DNA from: Favolaschia claudopus
Taxonomy: Eukaryota > Basidiomycota > Agaricomycetes > Agaricales > Mycenaceae
DNA: 64,000 bases
Direction: 5' to 3'
Assembly (NCBI GenBank): GCA_037176885.1
Contig: JAWWNJ010000051.1
Location: 620,001-684,000 of the forward strand
The notes under the pieces are model-generated. The model did no database searches and was not told where the DNA came from. It saw nothing but the letters and a program-made list of their open reading frames with translations. Positions 38,201 through 50,245 of this stretch are shown piece by piece (within the stretch, counting starts at the first letter, position 1; every line of letters starts with the position of its first letter). Position numbers and translations under genes: made by a program.

Positions 38201-39300
38201 GGGAGGCGCCTACTCTTTTCATCCTTTGCGTCCCGTCGGATACAATCGTCAGAACCGCCTCGTTGATCGCAGCTGCATCCCGTTCCCGAACTGCATCTCG
38301 GACACGTGCATCGCGCGTTTGTCGAGCCTGATTGAAGGTTCGCGCGGATTTGAGCATCTGGTCAGCGACCTCGCCAGAAACTTCTAGCACGATACGGAAG
38401 AAAAGCAGTACAATATGGCGATTGAATGCTGGTTCGGAAGAGGATGAGGATTGACTGGGTCGGATGAGTGAGAACAGGTCGGAGAAGAAAGTTGGCCATT
38501 GGTCTGGGGTCATATACGTGCAGAGGAAAAACAGTGTTAAGGTATGCGAGAATTTGTTTCGGAGAACTAGGGCATAGACGTCTCAACAAGCAATCTGTGA
38601 AATTCGGGGAGCTCTCACAAGGGGAATTGGCCTCCGCCTGACCATAGACATATTCACTCTGAATATACGCGACCAGACTTTGCTGAATGGTGCGAAAGCA
38701 CTCGGCATCCAGAGGTTCGAATCTGCGAAGAAGAAACAATCAGACACGCTCTATAGGGTGTGATCGACGAAGGACGCGGCTCCAACACAAATAATGGGTT
38801 TGTGCTGTCCACCGTAGATCGGGACGCGAACAAAATCTCGGTGCGGGGCGGTTGGGGTGATGGAAGCGATTTTTGTGTGCCCCCAAATGGTGCAGAGCCT
38901 GCGCCAACGTGGATGGCACTTATCCGCACCCATGATAATCGACACACGATCATAAAATTTCCTCGATGGCGATTGAGACGGCACACGAACCCATCCAGGG
39001 AGGATCCCAATGACAGGGATGGAACAGAGGGGTAGAAATATTCGAGGGGGCTCGATGTGCTCACCTGTTGTCGAAGAACTCGTCCAAAACTCTGAGAGCA
39101 AAGAATCTGACTTGTGGCGGGTACTTTCTAACGCCATCTGCTGAGGTGTCGACAAAAAGAGGAAGGGCCAGTCTCCATGTATTTTCAGCGTTTTCTTGTA
39201 TAGTTGAAATGAAGTTCAAAGCCTGCTGATGGAGAGTAGCTTGTGCTGGATCCGAAGCAATGTTAATGGCCTGCACGACCTGCTCTAGTTCCTGCTCCAT
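35245..39300 (-). CDS. los1: Exportin-T, tRNA nuclear export karyopherin
   Basis: The start at 39300 gives MEQELEQVVQAINIASDPAQ and continues TLHQQALNFISTIQENAENT with VRFFALRVLDEFFDNR, the N-terminal HEAT repeats of exportin-T. Downstream exons carry WPTFFSDLFSLIRPS, ARVRDAVRERDAAAINEAVL, WNDAELGVYLVYIFGEINKG, STFPHRNVALQFFETTARYP and SRVNYLFNRFVKEVRSDISE, all characteristic of the LOS1/XPOT family. It binds mature tRNA and RanGTP in the nucleus and releases tRNA in the cytoplasm. More than ten introns. The first one (39064-38723) is 342 bp, several times longer than the others. Stop TGA at 35245-35247. Confidence 0.9.
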
Positions 39301-39590
39301 GCCGGACAAGCCAGAGTCGACAAGACGCGTCGAGTATGCGATGTATGTGGGAAGAGGGCCTTCAGTAGGCACAAGAGAGTCGATGACTCGCGTTGACTCG
39401 TTGAGGTAGGAAAGAAGATTTCGCGATGGGAGAAACAGAAACTTCCAAATAAAGTACTTACTCAATCCGATCGTCCTCTCAAGTTGCCGGACTCGGTGTG
39501 CCAAGAACACAAGCACTCATACAGTTTTTTAGACGGCATTGTATATATAGCCAAAGAAATACACCATAGATACCCAGATAAATCCACTCG

Positions 39591-41185
39591 TCAAAATTGC
39601 ACAATATACACCTCCCCAGTATGTACGGCCAAGGCGACTGTGCAACTAGCTTCCTCGAACGCGAGACAACAGCAGGTGTGAAACGCAAATGGCAAGGCCA
39701 GATGCCGTGCAAACAGCTGCTGCACAATAACAGGCTCTGTCTTGGATCCTGAATCTAGATCGACGGGAGAGAAGGCCGCCTTCATCAACGTATACTCATC
39801 AGTCGACCAACGACGTTCCAACCATACCGCGCGCTGGCCAGTGTCCCCGAGACAAACAATCTCTGCAGAAGCCGCGGTTTCGGTTCGGAATGAACAAGAA
39901 AACGAAGGTGTGCTGGGAGAACGCTGGGGGTGCTGATTCACAGGGAAATGAAAGAGGTAGTTGGCCGTTGCACGAAAGGTTTGGAAAGAGATGGATGAGA
40001 TGTGCGACATGTCGTGCATCGGTCTTGCGGAGAGATGATACTCTGGGTTGGGACCGGCCCAGCTTGCGTATTCGACACTGGGAGTTGTGAGTGTCTCTAG
40101 TGGCGTTGTGCTTTCTGATGGTGGGGTGCCATTCCCCGTGGGCTTGCTGAATATCGCAGGGGGGATATCATATATTCGAACCACAAACGTGGTTTGGTCC
40201 CGAATGGCGGTAAGAATTAGTTGTCGACGATGAAGTCGAAAATGCAACTGCGTTAGCTAATGTCAATAATCCCAACGTCAGCCCATTCCACGACTCAAAC
40301 CAGGAATCAACTCGCCTCGGCTGGATCGAGATTTGGGTCGAGCAAACATCGGACCCCCGTATCAGAGTTGATGAAGAGGATACGATAAGCAGATGGGGTG
40401 AGTAGATTGTCTATAAAGCCTCCCGTGGCGATGATATGTCCGCAAACACGGACTTCATAGAACTTGTGTTCAGGGATGCGTAGTATACACGTCGGGGTAT
40501 GAAGGCTGAAAACCCCAGCTTCACTGTCGTCGAATTGGGACTGCAGATCGACAGAATAGGCCAACAATTCGGTCCCCGATTTTGTGGAGAGTATCAGAGC
40601 AATCAAAGCCTTGCCTCCTCTATGGTATAAAGAAGAAGAGAAGTGTAGGGGTCTACCGATTTCGGAGAGATCGATGGTAGTCGCACAATACGGCACGTTA
40701 GTATTAGGGATGCGCCAAATAGACAATGAAGCGGCAGCACGACGCAGCACGAGGAGCCACTGAGAGCCAAGGAACTGCATTTGAGAGGCATGGTCCACAT
40801 CGAGACGCGTCATTTTCCTAATTCGTGGGTTGGGTCGCCTCCAGTTGTGATCAACACGCAAAGCGCGCGTCACAATCCTCCGTAAGACATGACCGGGGAG
40901 TTGGTTGCGAACAGCATGAGGCTCAACATCGAGAGGGAGACGGAGCGTCTTGAGGATTTCATGCCAAAGGTAATCGTTCGCGGTATATTCGTGAAGCACG
41001 CGACAAGTCTACGTATACGACACAAAGCAGCTTGACTTTGAGATCCAGTTGAATCAGACCATGATTGTGCGTACTTGTCCAATGGCCAATAAGTTTTCTG
41101 GGGGGAGGAGGACGAAGATAACATGCAGGAGGTCGGAAGACAGTGAGAGTAGAGGTGAAGTCATAAGTACACGACGGCACGGCAT
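39591..41185 (-). CDS. F-box domain protein, substrate receptor type
   Basis: Exon 1 (from ATG 41185; an alternative ATG lies at 41164) encodes SSDLLHVIFVLLPPENLLAI. After an intron it continues TCRVLHEYTANDYLWHEILK, together a clear F-box. The remaining about 450 residues are beta-rich with repeated short hydrophobic strands (QWLLVLRRAAASLSIWRIPN, KALIALILSTKSGTELLAYS), suggesting a propeller-like substrate region, but no strict WD40 repeats are visible. The last intron appears to use a GC donor (GCCGAG|GCGAGT) with its acceptor before LTQLHFRLHRRQ. It would recruit targets to an SCF (cullin-1) ubiquitin ligase; the target is unknown. Confidence 0.8.
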
Positions 41186-41356
41186 TTGTTAGCCGGAATG
41201 GTGTCACCAATACAGTTTCAAGTTCAACAGCCCAGGAGTAAATTTGGATTTCGAGCTGCAGCATGAACGACTCGGGGAAGAGTCGGAAAGACTGAGGACT
41301 AAGTAGTGTTTCAACCGCTCCGCGAATCCAGCTATCTCAGCGTCTATGATATATTA

Positions 41357-42956
41357 TTAATAAAATCGTATGCTAATGGGTTCCTTGCCATCCACCAATC
41401 TTCGATGAACGATATTCGAGCTGAAGCTACTGTACTGCTCTCGACGTCAGACAATACAAATCAAAACAGAGTCATCCGCTTACCCCGTTCCCGATGAACA
41501 CAGCAGCCTGCCGTGCGATATCCATATCGACCGCCATACTAACGTCGATCTGCTCCGCATCCAATTCCAGATCATGGCTCGTAACAATAGTTTCCCAGCC
41601 AGTCTTGCTGAGACTGGCTTTCAGCTCGTCCAGCCACTCGTCATGTTCATTGGTCAAGAGGTAGAGCACGTTCAGTGTACGGTGCGAGCTGGGCGAGGCA
41701 CGAATATAATCCTCCCTTGCATCGTGCACCTTCTTCAAAACGGCGTCAACTCCAGGGGCGCAGTGCGCCATCGCTTCGTCGATGCGATTAGGGTGGTCTT
41801 GCGCTAACGGTGTAAATACGTCTGGGAGGAAGGGCAAGAGATTCCAGGAATAAAATGTCGACCCGAAAGACGCCAGAGCATGGCAGGACTCTTTGTAATC
41901 TCCCCGACGCACATGCATAGCCAAGGTGTGCTGGAACGGATCGTGAGACGCAGAGGCTCGAGCACCGAAGAGATATTTGTTTCGCACGACTGCAGATTCT
42001 ACAATAGGAGAGGTGCCCAGTAGTCGCGAGGTAGGAGACTTTGAAAAGGACTCCCACAGACTGAGAATGCGCGTCGTGCCCCACAACCTTCCATGCACAT
42101 CAACGGCAATTCCCAAAATCTAAGTCGCCTGAAGACGCACCAGAGATCAAACACTTGAGGGAAATTATCTTGCTGATAGAGCGCGGGGACAATCTCAATG
42201 CACTTGTCGGGTGCATCCAGCAAGAGTTTCTGCCAAAAGGCAAACACCTTCTCCCCTTCTGCCCCTGCGACGTACGGTTTAACATCAGTCGTATTGATTC
42301 TACGCCGTTCATGTTCAGGACACACGACGTCGAACCATGCGTCCGAAATAGCCCGAGGAGCGTTGTCACCCTCTTCCCAGGGGCCGCCCGCAGATGGTCC
42401 AGATATAAGGGCATTCAGAGGGGTGACCGGTTGCTCGGCCAGTCGCTGACTTGGTGGCCAAGGATAGTGGGTGAGGCTCCACACGAACGAAGGCCATACA
42501 AAAGCCCGATTTGACATGTATGCGAGATGGGTGTTCATTAGACTGAAGGAGAATCAATAAGTAGCTGCTGCGTTGCTGCATGGTCGAGCATTCGTACAGT
42601 TCATTCAAAATATTGTTCCATCCCAGCCGGTGGGCTTGATTAGAGAATTTGACATAGCGTCCTGAAGCATATTCAGCTTGAGAACTGCCTGGATGCGACC
42701 CGGCCCTACCTGTTTTTCCCTCAGGAAAGGGCAAGTCCAAATTATGTTGCGGGAGATTTTTTTCCCAACGCCAGAGCTTTTCGTATGTGGGAGGACCAAC
42801 AGGCAGTCGTGAGACGCTGTCGCCGGAGTCGTCTAGTGGGTAAGAGAATCTTCGCCTGACGAGCAGATGGGTGGAATAGAGGAAGAACACAACCAGTGCC
42901 AACACCACAAGTTGTGCTCGTCTATTTAGTAAGATCGGGCGGAGATGAATTCGCAT
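41357..42956 (-). CDS. Type II membrane glycosyltransferase, O-fucosyltransferase-like
   Basis: The start at 42956 (MRIHLRPILLNRRAQL) is followed by one transmembrane segment, VVLALVVFFLYSTHLLV, giving a type II Golgi topology. The lumenal part carries GRYVKFSNQAHRLGWNNILN near its start, later HTLAMHVRRGDYKESC (the H-x-RRGD donor-site motif of fucosyltransferase folds), VLYLLTNEHDEWLDELK, VDMDIARQAAVFIGNG and a C-terminal SNIVHRRLVDGKEP. This is the pattern of a large fungal group related to GDP-fucose protein O-fucosyltransferases. The acceptor and even the sugar are unknown. The final exon uses an acceptor at GAGCAG before YSSFSSN; stop TAA at 41357-41359. Confidence 0.82.
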
Positions 42957-43124
42957 CTTGTACGCCGTCTGAACATTACAAGTCGTGGCAGGCAACAAGA
43001 AGAGTTGTGGTGTGTGCACCGAAACACCGTCGCTTCATGCAGCTTGGGTTGACATCACAACTTCAGCTAATAAAAGGTGCCGCTCGCTCGGCTGCATTCG
43101 GGCACTCGCTCTCAATCGAAAAAT

Positions 43125-44208
43125 TCATGGTATTGCTCCCAATAGGGCGACTCGACGCGCTTTAGCAGCAGATATACATGAAGAAACTGTGTCTGATGCA
43201 CCCCCATCCAATCCTGGCCCTGACTGGGACACCAATACAAGTTCACTATTTTCGTCCACCACCACAGTCACTGTAGTATCGAGCAGTGGTTCCTCAAACG
43301 CGGTTGGGTCTGCAAGTAACGTGCTGGACATATAGTTAGCTTCACATTGGTCGGCGGGTCCGTGAAAAGACTGACGTATCAAAAATACCGAATGTAAAGG
43401 ACACTGGTGTTTTTAGTATTTGCAAGGGAAGGGCGGTACTTCTCGAGCAAATCGTTTGGCCAGTCTCAACATCATACGTTGCCTTTGGCAATTTAGCTGG
43501 CGAAAATGTGAGCCAACCAAAAATGTCCATTGAAATACTGCGCACTATTTCGCAATGCAGCCATCATAGCAATGAGTGCCGCGTCGAAGACGTTGCCGTC
43601 GTAGTTGATGCATGTAGCATCTACATACAAGGTCCACACGGCTTTTGAAGAATGAATAACGAGAGATGAGAGCGCTATTGTTCTGCTTATCGGTTATGCA
43701 GAATAGCGATGAGCATGCAGGCCGAACATACGATACAAGCACCTCATTCAGTCGATCTGAAAGAACCTGAGCCTCATCACTAGGTGGTCCAGGTTTGAAC
43801 TTGGGAGAACAAAGCGCAGGGAGATCGATATTGGGCACTTGAAGCTCGTGAGGCCGAGAAAAAGAGGAGATTCTGTGAGGCCGTATTCACCAAGAAATCC
43901 CGCGTCGGGTGCGTCGAGTTCTGGTTCTGCAATTTCAGCCTTGACACCACAAACAATAGTTGTTTCTCCTAGACGGACAAGTGCAGATCCATCGGCCGTC
44001 GAAATGGAACCTATACATGTGTGCCGCATTGTAGAGCAAAGCAACTAAGAGAGAGAAAAAAACGCGTACCGACGTTCACAGAAACATCGCGCCACGCGTC
44101 GAATGCGCGTCCATCAGGTCGGAAATTTTCTGCGACGAATCGCTCGAGGTAAGCGCGAGGATGGAGACGCTGAAATATCGACGCTTTCAATGCAGAAGAT
44201 TCACTCAT
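43125..44208 (-). CDS. rrp43: RRP43, RNase PH-like exosome ring subunit
   Basis: The protein begins [20 protein letters not shown] with [17 protein letters not shown], then [31 protein letters not shown], the start of an RNase PH fold. Further exons give [40 protein letters not shown] and [20 protein letters not shown]. The order matches the Rrp43/EXOSC8 group, a structural, catalytically inactive member of the six-subunit exosome ring that handles 3'-to-5' RNA decay and rRNA/snoRNA trimming in nucleus and cytoplasm. About five short introns. The upstream GTG-initiated extension to 44220 is not used here because an ATG follows at 44208. Confidence 0.88.
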
Positions 44209-44317
44209 GTCGGCGTTCACGACAAGTTTTCGGATCGAGTGTACGTAAAATCACAATTTGCTTCCTTCGCCGCGGCGGCGTCTAGTATTTACAACAAACT
44301 ATTTCTACACTTCGACT

Positions 44318-45501
44318 TTATCCCACAAAACCTTTTAAGACCGCATATTCGGCATTGATAATGCTACTCGTCGCTGCCCCGATGCTAACGTTGTCCGCCA
44401 GCACCACGAATTTAACATCGAGAACCGGACACTGGCGCACACGACCAACGTTAACCCCCGCGCCATCCTGATGAGCGCGATCCATGCGCGGCTGTGGCCG
44501 ATCAGGCTCCTCGTGAACGGTGATAGTCTGCAGCGGCGCGGAGGGGCAGCCCTGCAATTGTGCCTCGGAGCGGTAAGATTGTAGCGCGATGGACACTTGT
44601 TGGGGAGAGGGCGGCGGTTGACGAGCAAATTTGACCGACACGTTGATCATATGCCCGACTGTTACTGGCACCCGATTGCATGAGGCAGATATCTTGAGCG
44701 GGGTGTGTGCATGCATGTCAAAGGCTCGTAGGGGTTTTCCCCCAACAAGTTCCTCGGGCTCGACATCTGAGATGTCGCCAAGGATTTTACGAGTCTCCCA
44801 CTCTATCTTCTCTTCTTCGCCAGATATATAGGGCACAACATTGTCGATGATGTCCAGGCTGGGAACGCCGGGATATCCAGCACCTGAGATGGCCTGTAAC
44901 GTGGTGACCATGAGGCTGTCGATGGGACCAAATTCTTTCTCAAGGGCCGCGAGAGCGATGACGTGAGCGGTCGTGGAGCAATTTGCATTGGTCACAATGA
45001 AGCCCTTCTTCAACGGAGGTGAGTGTAGGGCTTGTTGTTGGGGCAGAATGGACAGATGTCCTGGATTGACGAGAGGCACTATCAGAGGGACGTGGGGATC
45101 TCGGCGATAGTTTTTTGCGTTGGAGAATACAGCCAAGTCTGCGGCGCGAAAGGCAGACTCTGATCGCGATTGAGCAGGGAAGCTCAGTGAGAACGCAAGT
45201 CCGTACCAATGTCCCCCGCGACATCTGCATCGAGCCCAGAAAAGACAATGGCGCATTCAAGAAACGGCTCCGGTGTACACTCTTGGACGACAAGATCCTT
45301 CACCAGGCTCGGCATATACGTGGTTTGCTTCCAGGTGACGGCCTGAGCGTATGGTTTACCGGCTGAGCGAGACGAGGCGCCGAGAGCATGGATAGTGAAC
45401 CAAGGATGGGCAGAAAGGAGGGTAATAAAGCGCTGGCCGACAGTTCCCGTCGCGCCGAGAATTCCGACTTTTATGGGGGCTCTATCCGACTGGCGCTGCA
45501 T
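44318..45501 (-). CDS. hom2: Aspartate-semialdehyde dehydrogenase
   Basis: The start ATG at 45501 gives MQRQSDRAPIKVGILGATGT with VGQRFITLLSAHPWF, the NADP-binding motif. After one intron, VTNANCSTTAHVIALAALEK holds the catalytic Cys and LQAISGAGYPGVPSLDIIDN the substrate loop. The protein ends SSIINAEYAVLKGFVG. It reduces aspartyl-4-phosphate to aspartate semialdehyde for threonine, methionine and isoleucine synthesis in the cytosol. It is divergent from cullin-3 with only 116 bp between start codons, so the two share a promoter region. Confidence 0.93.
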
Positions 45502-45617
45502 GGTGGAAAGGCTAAAGCACAAGTCATATTCTTAAATTCTTTGTTTGGCTACACGTTGTTTGGCTACAGCCTTTACTACCCCTTCAGTCTAACTAGCTCT
45601 TGTATTGCTCTTGTACA
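45502..45617. promoter_or_regulatory. Short shared upstream region between ASADH and CUL3
   Basis: 116 bp separate the two divergent start codons. It contains a duplicated TGTTTGGCTACA/TGTTTGGCTACAG near 45542-45566. A bidirectional promoter is the simplest reading, but no TATA box is clear. Confidence 0.4.
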
Positions 45618-48528
45618 ATGGCCTCTGGTGAGTATCACTGCGTCCACCAATCCTATGTTGCTGAACACCCCAAGCTGCGCGTCGCGGAAGGCCCAAAATC
45701 GTATGTCGATTCATCAGCTAGACGTACGCGCAAGTACTCATTAGTGGCCACAGAAACCTCCGCGAAGGGTATTGTCGCTCGCTCCCATCATCTACGTGCT
45801 TTCCATTTACTTCCAAAACAGCATGGACCCGATGTGTCTATCGACAAGACTTGGGCCGACCTTGCCAACAATATCCGCGAAATTCAGAACCACAACGCTC
45901 CAAATCTCTCCTTTGAGGAAAACCACAGATATGCCTACAACATGGTACTGCACAAACAGGGCGAGAAGCTCTACAATGGTGTCACCCAGCTTGTCGCCGA
46001 GAATCTTGATCATCTCGCAACCACCCATGTCGCGCCTACCTTTCCCTCAGGTTCAAGTGACCAGACGGTTCAGAGCCAGGAGGCCGAAATGCTGTTGAAG
46101 GCTCTACGGTACATATGGGACGATCACACCAGTAACATGGTTAGGCTGGGTCAGATCCTAAAGTACATGGTCCGTTCCGAGACCACCTTATGTCCCGTAT
46201 TCATTCATATTTACTTCTTCCCCGCAGGATCGAGTTTACGCAAAGTCTGCAGACGTGCCTGAGATATGGGATGCTGGCCTCAACCTCTTTCTGAGCCACA
46301 TCATACGTACGCCAATCAAGGAACATTTGGTGACCGCTATCTTGAACCAGATTCAGTTTGAACGCGATGGTTATGTCGTCAATCGTTCCGCCATCAGGGG
46401 TTGTGTGGATGTATTCCTCACTCTCGAGGATAGCAACGGTTTGCCCGTGTATAAACGCGACCTTGAACCGTCTCTGTTGCGGGAAAGCCAGACATTCTAT
46501 GAATTGGAGGGTGTGAAGTTACTCGAGTGTTGTGACGCGCCGGAGTACCTTCGAAGGGTATAGCATATACTACTTGTACCAAGGCGCTTCATTAATCCTC
46601 TGTACAGGTTGAAAGTCGGTTTGAATCTGAAGACTCGCGGACTCACCATTATCTCTCTCGTAATACGGCGCCGGCGCTACGACAGATACTTCAAGACCAC
46701 CTCCTAACGCCTCATCTCACGACTGTTATATCCATGGGATCCTCCGGGCTAGATACGATGATTGACCTGAATAAAACGAACGACATGGCGCGGTTGTACC
46801 GCCTCTATATCGCCGTTCCCACTGGCCTCCCTGTACTCAAACGAGCACTGAAAGACTCTGTCCGACGGAGAGGGGACGCGATCAACCAAGCGTCTGCGGG
46901 AGTGGAAGGCAGCGAAGCTGCCACCTCCAAGTCAGCCCAAGGAGCCCAAACGTTGACATTAGCTCTCAAATGGGTCCGAGAAGTTTTAGACCTGAAGGAC
47001 CTGTTCGATAAGATATGGAAAGACGCTTTCTCGTGCGATCGGGAACTTGAGAGCACTCTTAATGAGGTATGTATCATACTGACTCGACCTTGCTCTTCCT
47101 TAAATTGTTCAGGCGTTTGAATCTTTTGTCAACTCTAATGAAAGGGCCTCTGAGTTTATATCTCTGTTCATCGATGAACACTTGCGGCGAGGTCTCAAAG
47201 GGGTAGGTGTTTGCTGCGCCAATGAACCATGCGATTGACGCGATATCAAAGAAAACCGACGCCGAGGTGGAGGCCGTACTCGACAAGACAATTACAGTGT
47301 TCAGATTCATCACAGAGAAGGACGTTTTCGAGCGGTACTACAAAAGCCATCTCGCAAAGCGTCTCCTCCTTGGCCGCTCGGTCTCGGACGACGCTGAGCG
47401 GGGTATGCTTGCCAAGCTCAAGGTCGAATGCGGCCACCAATTTACACAGAAGCTGGAGGGCATGTTCAATGACATGAAGCTTTCTCAAGATACCATGAAC
47501 TCGTACAAGGCTCATCTAGCGAAGACAGTGGTATGTATGATGCAGCTTCTTGTAGCCTTTCTCACTCTTTATTATTGTAGGCCCCGAAAATCGACATTTC
47601 TGTCATCGTTATGACATCCACCTTTTGGCCCACATCCCAGCCGATTGCGACGTGTGCACTTCCGTTGGAAATGATCCAGGCATCAAAGTCGTTTGAAAAC
47701 TTCTATCTTTCTCAACACTCCGGCAGACGCCTAACGTGGCAGCCGTCCCTCGGAAACGCCGACGTGCGGGTAACTTTCAAAACCCGCAACCATGATTTGA
47801 ACGTGTCTACGTTGGCATTGGTCATCCTCCTCCTTTTCGAAGACCAAGGACCCGATGAATTCTTCACTTACGAAGTCGGTTCTCCTTGTGTTACACCACC
47901 TCCTCTGCTCATCTCTCGCTAGGAAATCAAACAAGCCACCTCTATCGCGGACAACGAACTACAGCGGCACCTCCAATCCCTGGCCTGCGCCAAGTTCAAG
48001 ATTCTGAAGAAACATCCACCAGGACGCGACGTCAACCCGACCGACTCGTTTTCCTTTAACACGGACTTTTCTTCGACGCTTCAGAAGATCAAGATCAGTA
48101 CCGTTTCATCCAAGGTCGAAAGTGGCGAAGAAAGGAAAGAGACGAAGGATCGTATTGACGAAGAGAGACGGCATCAGACCGAGGTATGTACTCTGTGGGT
48201 AAGGATTCTGTTTCGCTCTGAGTTCCCCTCTGCAGGCGTGTATTGTACGGATAATGAAGGATCGGAAGCATATGACCCACAACGACCTCGTCAATGAAGT
48301 AACCCGGCAATTGGCTACGAGGTTCCAACCCAATCCGTTGAATATCAAACGACGGATTGAGAACTTGATCGAGGTACGCGACTCTGGCAGCTTCACTGGC
48401 TCGTAACTGAAGTAGACCTTACAGAGGGAGTATTTGCAGAGATGCGATGACCGCAAGTCCTATAACTATTTGGTAAGTTTCCGCGCAGTGTGCCTCGCCG
48501 TCCACTTACCGCTGCTTGATAGGCATGA
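45618..48528 (+). CDS. cul3: Cullin-3, scaffold of CRL3 ubiquitin ligases
   Basis: ATG at 45618 with a 10-nt first coding exon; the best in-frame splice goes to 45745, across a 117-bp intron. The protein then reads [20 protein letters not shown] and [17 protein letters not shown], the N-terminal repeat region that binds BTB adaptors. The cullin homology region follows: [60 protein letters not shown] and [14 protein letters not shown]. The C terminus has [19 protein letters not shown], with the Lys of IVRIMK as the NEDD8 site, and ends KSYNYLA. All CRL3 functional parts are present. The first codons are the least certain. Confidence 0.92.
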
Positions 48529-49323
48529 ATGACAGCAACCACGAAATGTATTACCCTATCTCCACCACTATACGCACTAGCATCTGTATCTCTTAACACG
48601 TTCATAACTTCCGAAATGTATGGAAATACGCCAGCGAGGTACAACACCCAGCTGTTATCAGCGTTTGTTGTATTTATTAACCGTGACTGGTCGTCGAGAC
48701 TGAGAATTCAACCCCAGTCAAAACTTCACGGAATTGAGTGAAATGAAATGAGATGAAATGCAAAAAACTCAAATCATTTCATCACATCACACACCATCTC
48801 GAAAAATGGCACACTTTTCGGCATAGCATGAAATAAATTGTGATAGTCTGAATCCTGGTACAATTCATCTCAATCCATCGCAACTGGTCCAGTGAGGCAT
48901 TGTGGTGTCAAGAGAATATATAGAATGGTGTAGAGCATCGAAACATACAATAGTACACTATGTAGTACCGTATATACTCGGAACGCACCAGCATCGAGAC
49001 AAAACTCCGGCCAGCTGCCTGACCGAAGGCAAGGCAAACCAGATAGGATAGGATAATTGCCGGCGCCAGGTAGATATAAGGAAAGAAACAGACGCTCGAT
49101 GATTGAAAAAGGCAAAAACAGCAAGACGCACCACAGGCTTGTTGACAATGGAGTATCATTAATATTCAACACGCTCCAATCCCTGTTTTAATGTTTTCGA
49201 TTGCCCAAAAGAATGATACGGTACGCGACTATAGCTACAACCAACAGAAATGTCCAACTTTGTACTAGGTGTCCAATGTCCAGAGTCAAGTCCGTCACAG
49301 TAAGGTAAGTAAAAGTACAGTAT
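48529..49323. other. Intergenic, simple-sequence patch
   Basis: No gene supported. Around 48735-48797 there is a purine-rich run of GAAATG/GATGAAATG units followed by the inverse CATTTCATC, able to form a hairpin. The rest is unremarkable 3'-flanking sequence of two convergent genes. Confidence 0.4.
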
Positions 49324-50245
49324 CTACTGTGTGCTCGTAGAGTTAAGCGCAGAGTGAGCTGCATCGAGCGCGGACTGGACTCGGGTCGGGCCCGTGGTGT
49401 CGTCCCAGTTGTTGCCCTGGGGCACCACAAGGTTTTTCCCGATATCAGAACCAGAAAATCCATTGTCGTCGACAGAGAGGGTGCCATCTGCTTTGATGAT
49501 GTTCGTCAGCTTGGAAGCGACTTCCTCGTCGTAGCCAACTTGTCTTGTAACGGTTTTGCGTTGGATATCGTCACGGAAGACTTGAAGGACCCTATAAGGA
49601 TGTTAAATCTTGATCCACATGATAGACCACGCAGGAAAGCCGACCCGTTATGCTGTTCGAGAACAATAGTTTGTACTTGAACATCGCAGATTTGCTCGGT
49701 GATGATTCTGAAAGCGGGATTGCTTATTAACCACGATCACCATTTCCAAATTTCAAGACGAACCTCTTCGCAATTTCCTGCAGAATTGCGAGCTTCTGTT
49801 GGACGACTTCGATCTAATTTTCGTTCAGAACGTGATTCCATTCAGACCAAGACAAATGCCAACCTTGACCACCTCACACTGCTTCTCGACTTCCTTGATT
49901 ACGATCTTCTGGTCGTTGTTTCGGCCGTTGAAATTGCCCTTGCAGAAGATCAGACCGAAGTTACGAGAACTCATTGGCGCAGAGCTATACATTGCCGTTG
50001 AATTCGTCAAAGCCTTGGAGCTGGGGAATGTTGTCGAAAGAGTCAAACGAAACATTGGCGCGTGCTTGAAGTGACAACGAAGGGGTATCGCGAAGCACTT
50101 GCTCTAATCATGAAAACTTAGGACGCTCAGCGAGGCAAACAAAGTCCTTACTCAAAGTTTGCTCGCGCCTGAAAGACAAAGGCTTGGCCACCGAGGTCAA
50201 GGACAGAAGGGAGAAGAGGAAAAGAACTGTGAAGGTGCCGAACAT
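49324..50245 (-). CDS. Secreted protein of unknown family, tandem copy A
   Basis: The start at 50245 encodes MFGTFTVLFLFSLLSLTSVA, a signal peptide, then about 185 residues over roughly six short exons. Recognisable pieces: NVSFDSFDNIPQLQGFDEFN, NFNGRNNDQKIVIKEVEKQC, a helical segment with AILQEIAKRIITEQICDVQV, QTIVLEQHNG and a C-terminal part with DGTLSVDDNGFSGSDIGKNL followed by VVPQGNNW. The same order appears in copy B 1.3 kb away. No enzyme motif is seen. A TATAAAT lies about 200 bp upstream on this strand (50446-50452). Function unknown; an extracellular or wall-associated role follows only from the signal peptide. Confidence 0.7.

Noticed and set aside
38700..38730. GGTTCGAATCT resembling a tRNA B box
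   Set aside because: It is the complement of coding sequence (RFEPLDAECF) in exportin-T; no A box or cloverleaf nearby.
38723..39064. snoRNA in the long exportin-T intron
   Set aside because: A CTGA near the 3' side could be a D box, but no matching C box or terminal stem is visible.
48870..49172. Hydrophobic minus-strand frame in the CUL3 to secreted-A spacer
   Set aside because: Low-complexity Leu/Ser/Tyr translation of AT-rich spacer, without splice context or homology.
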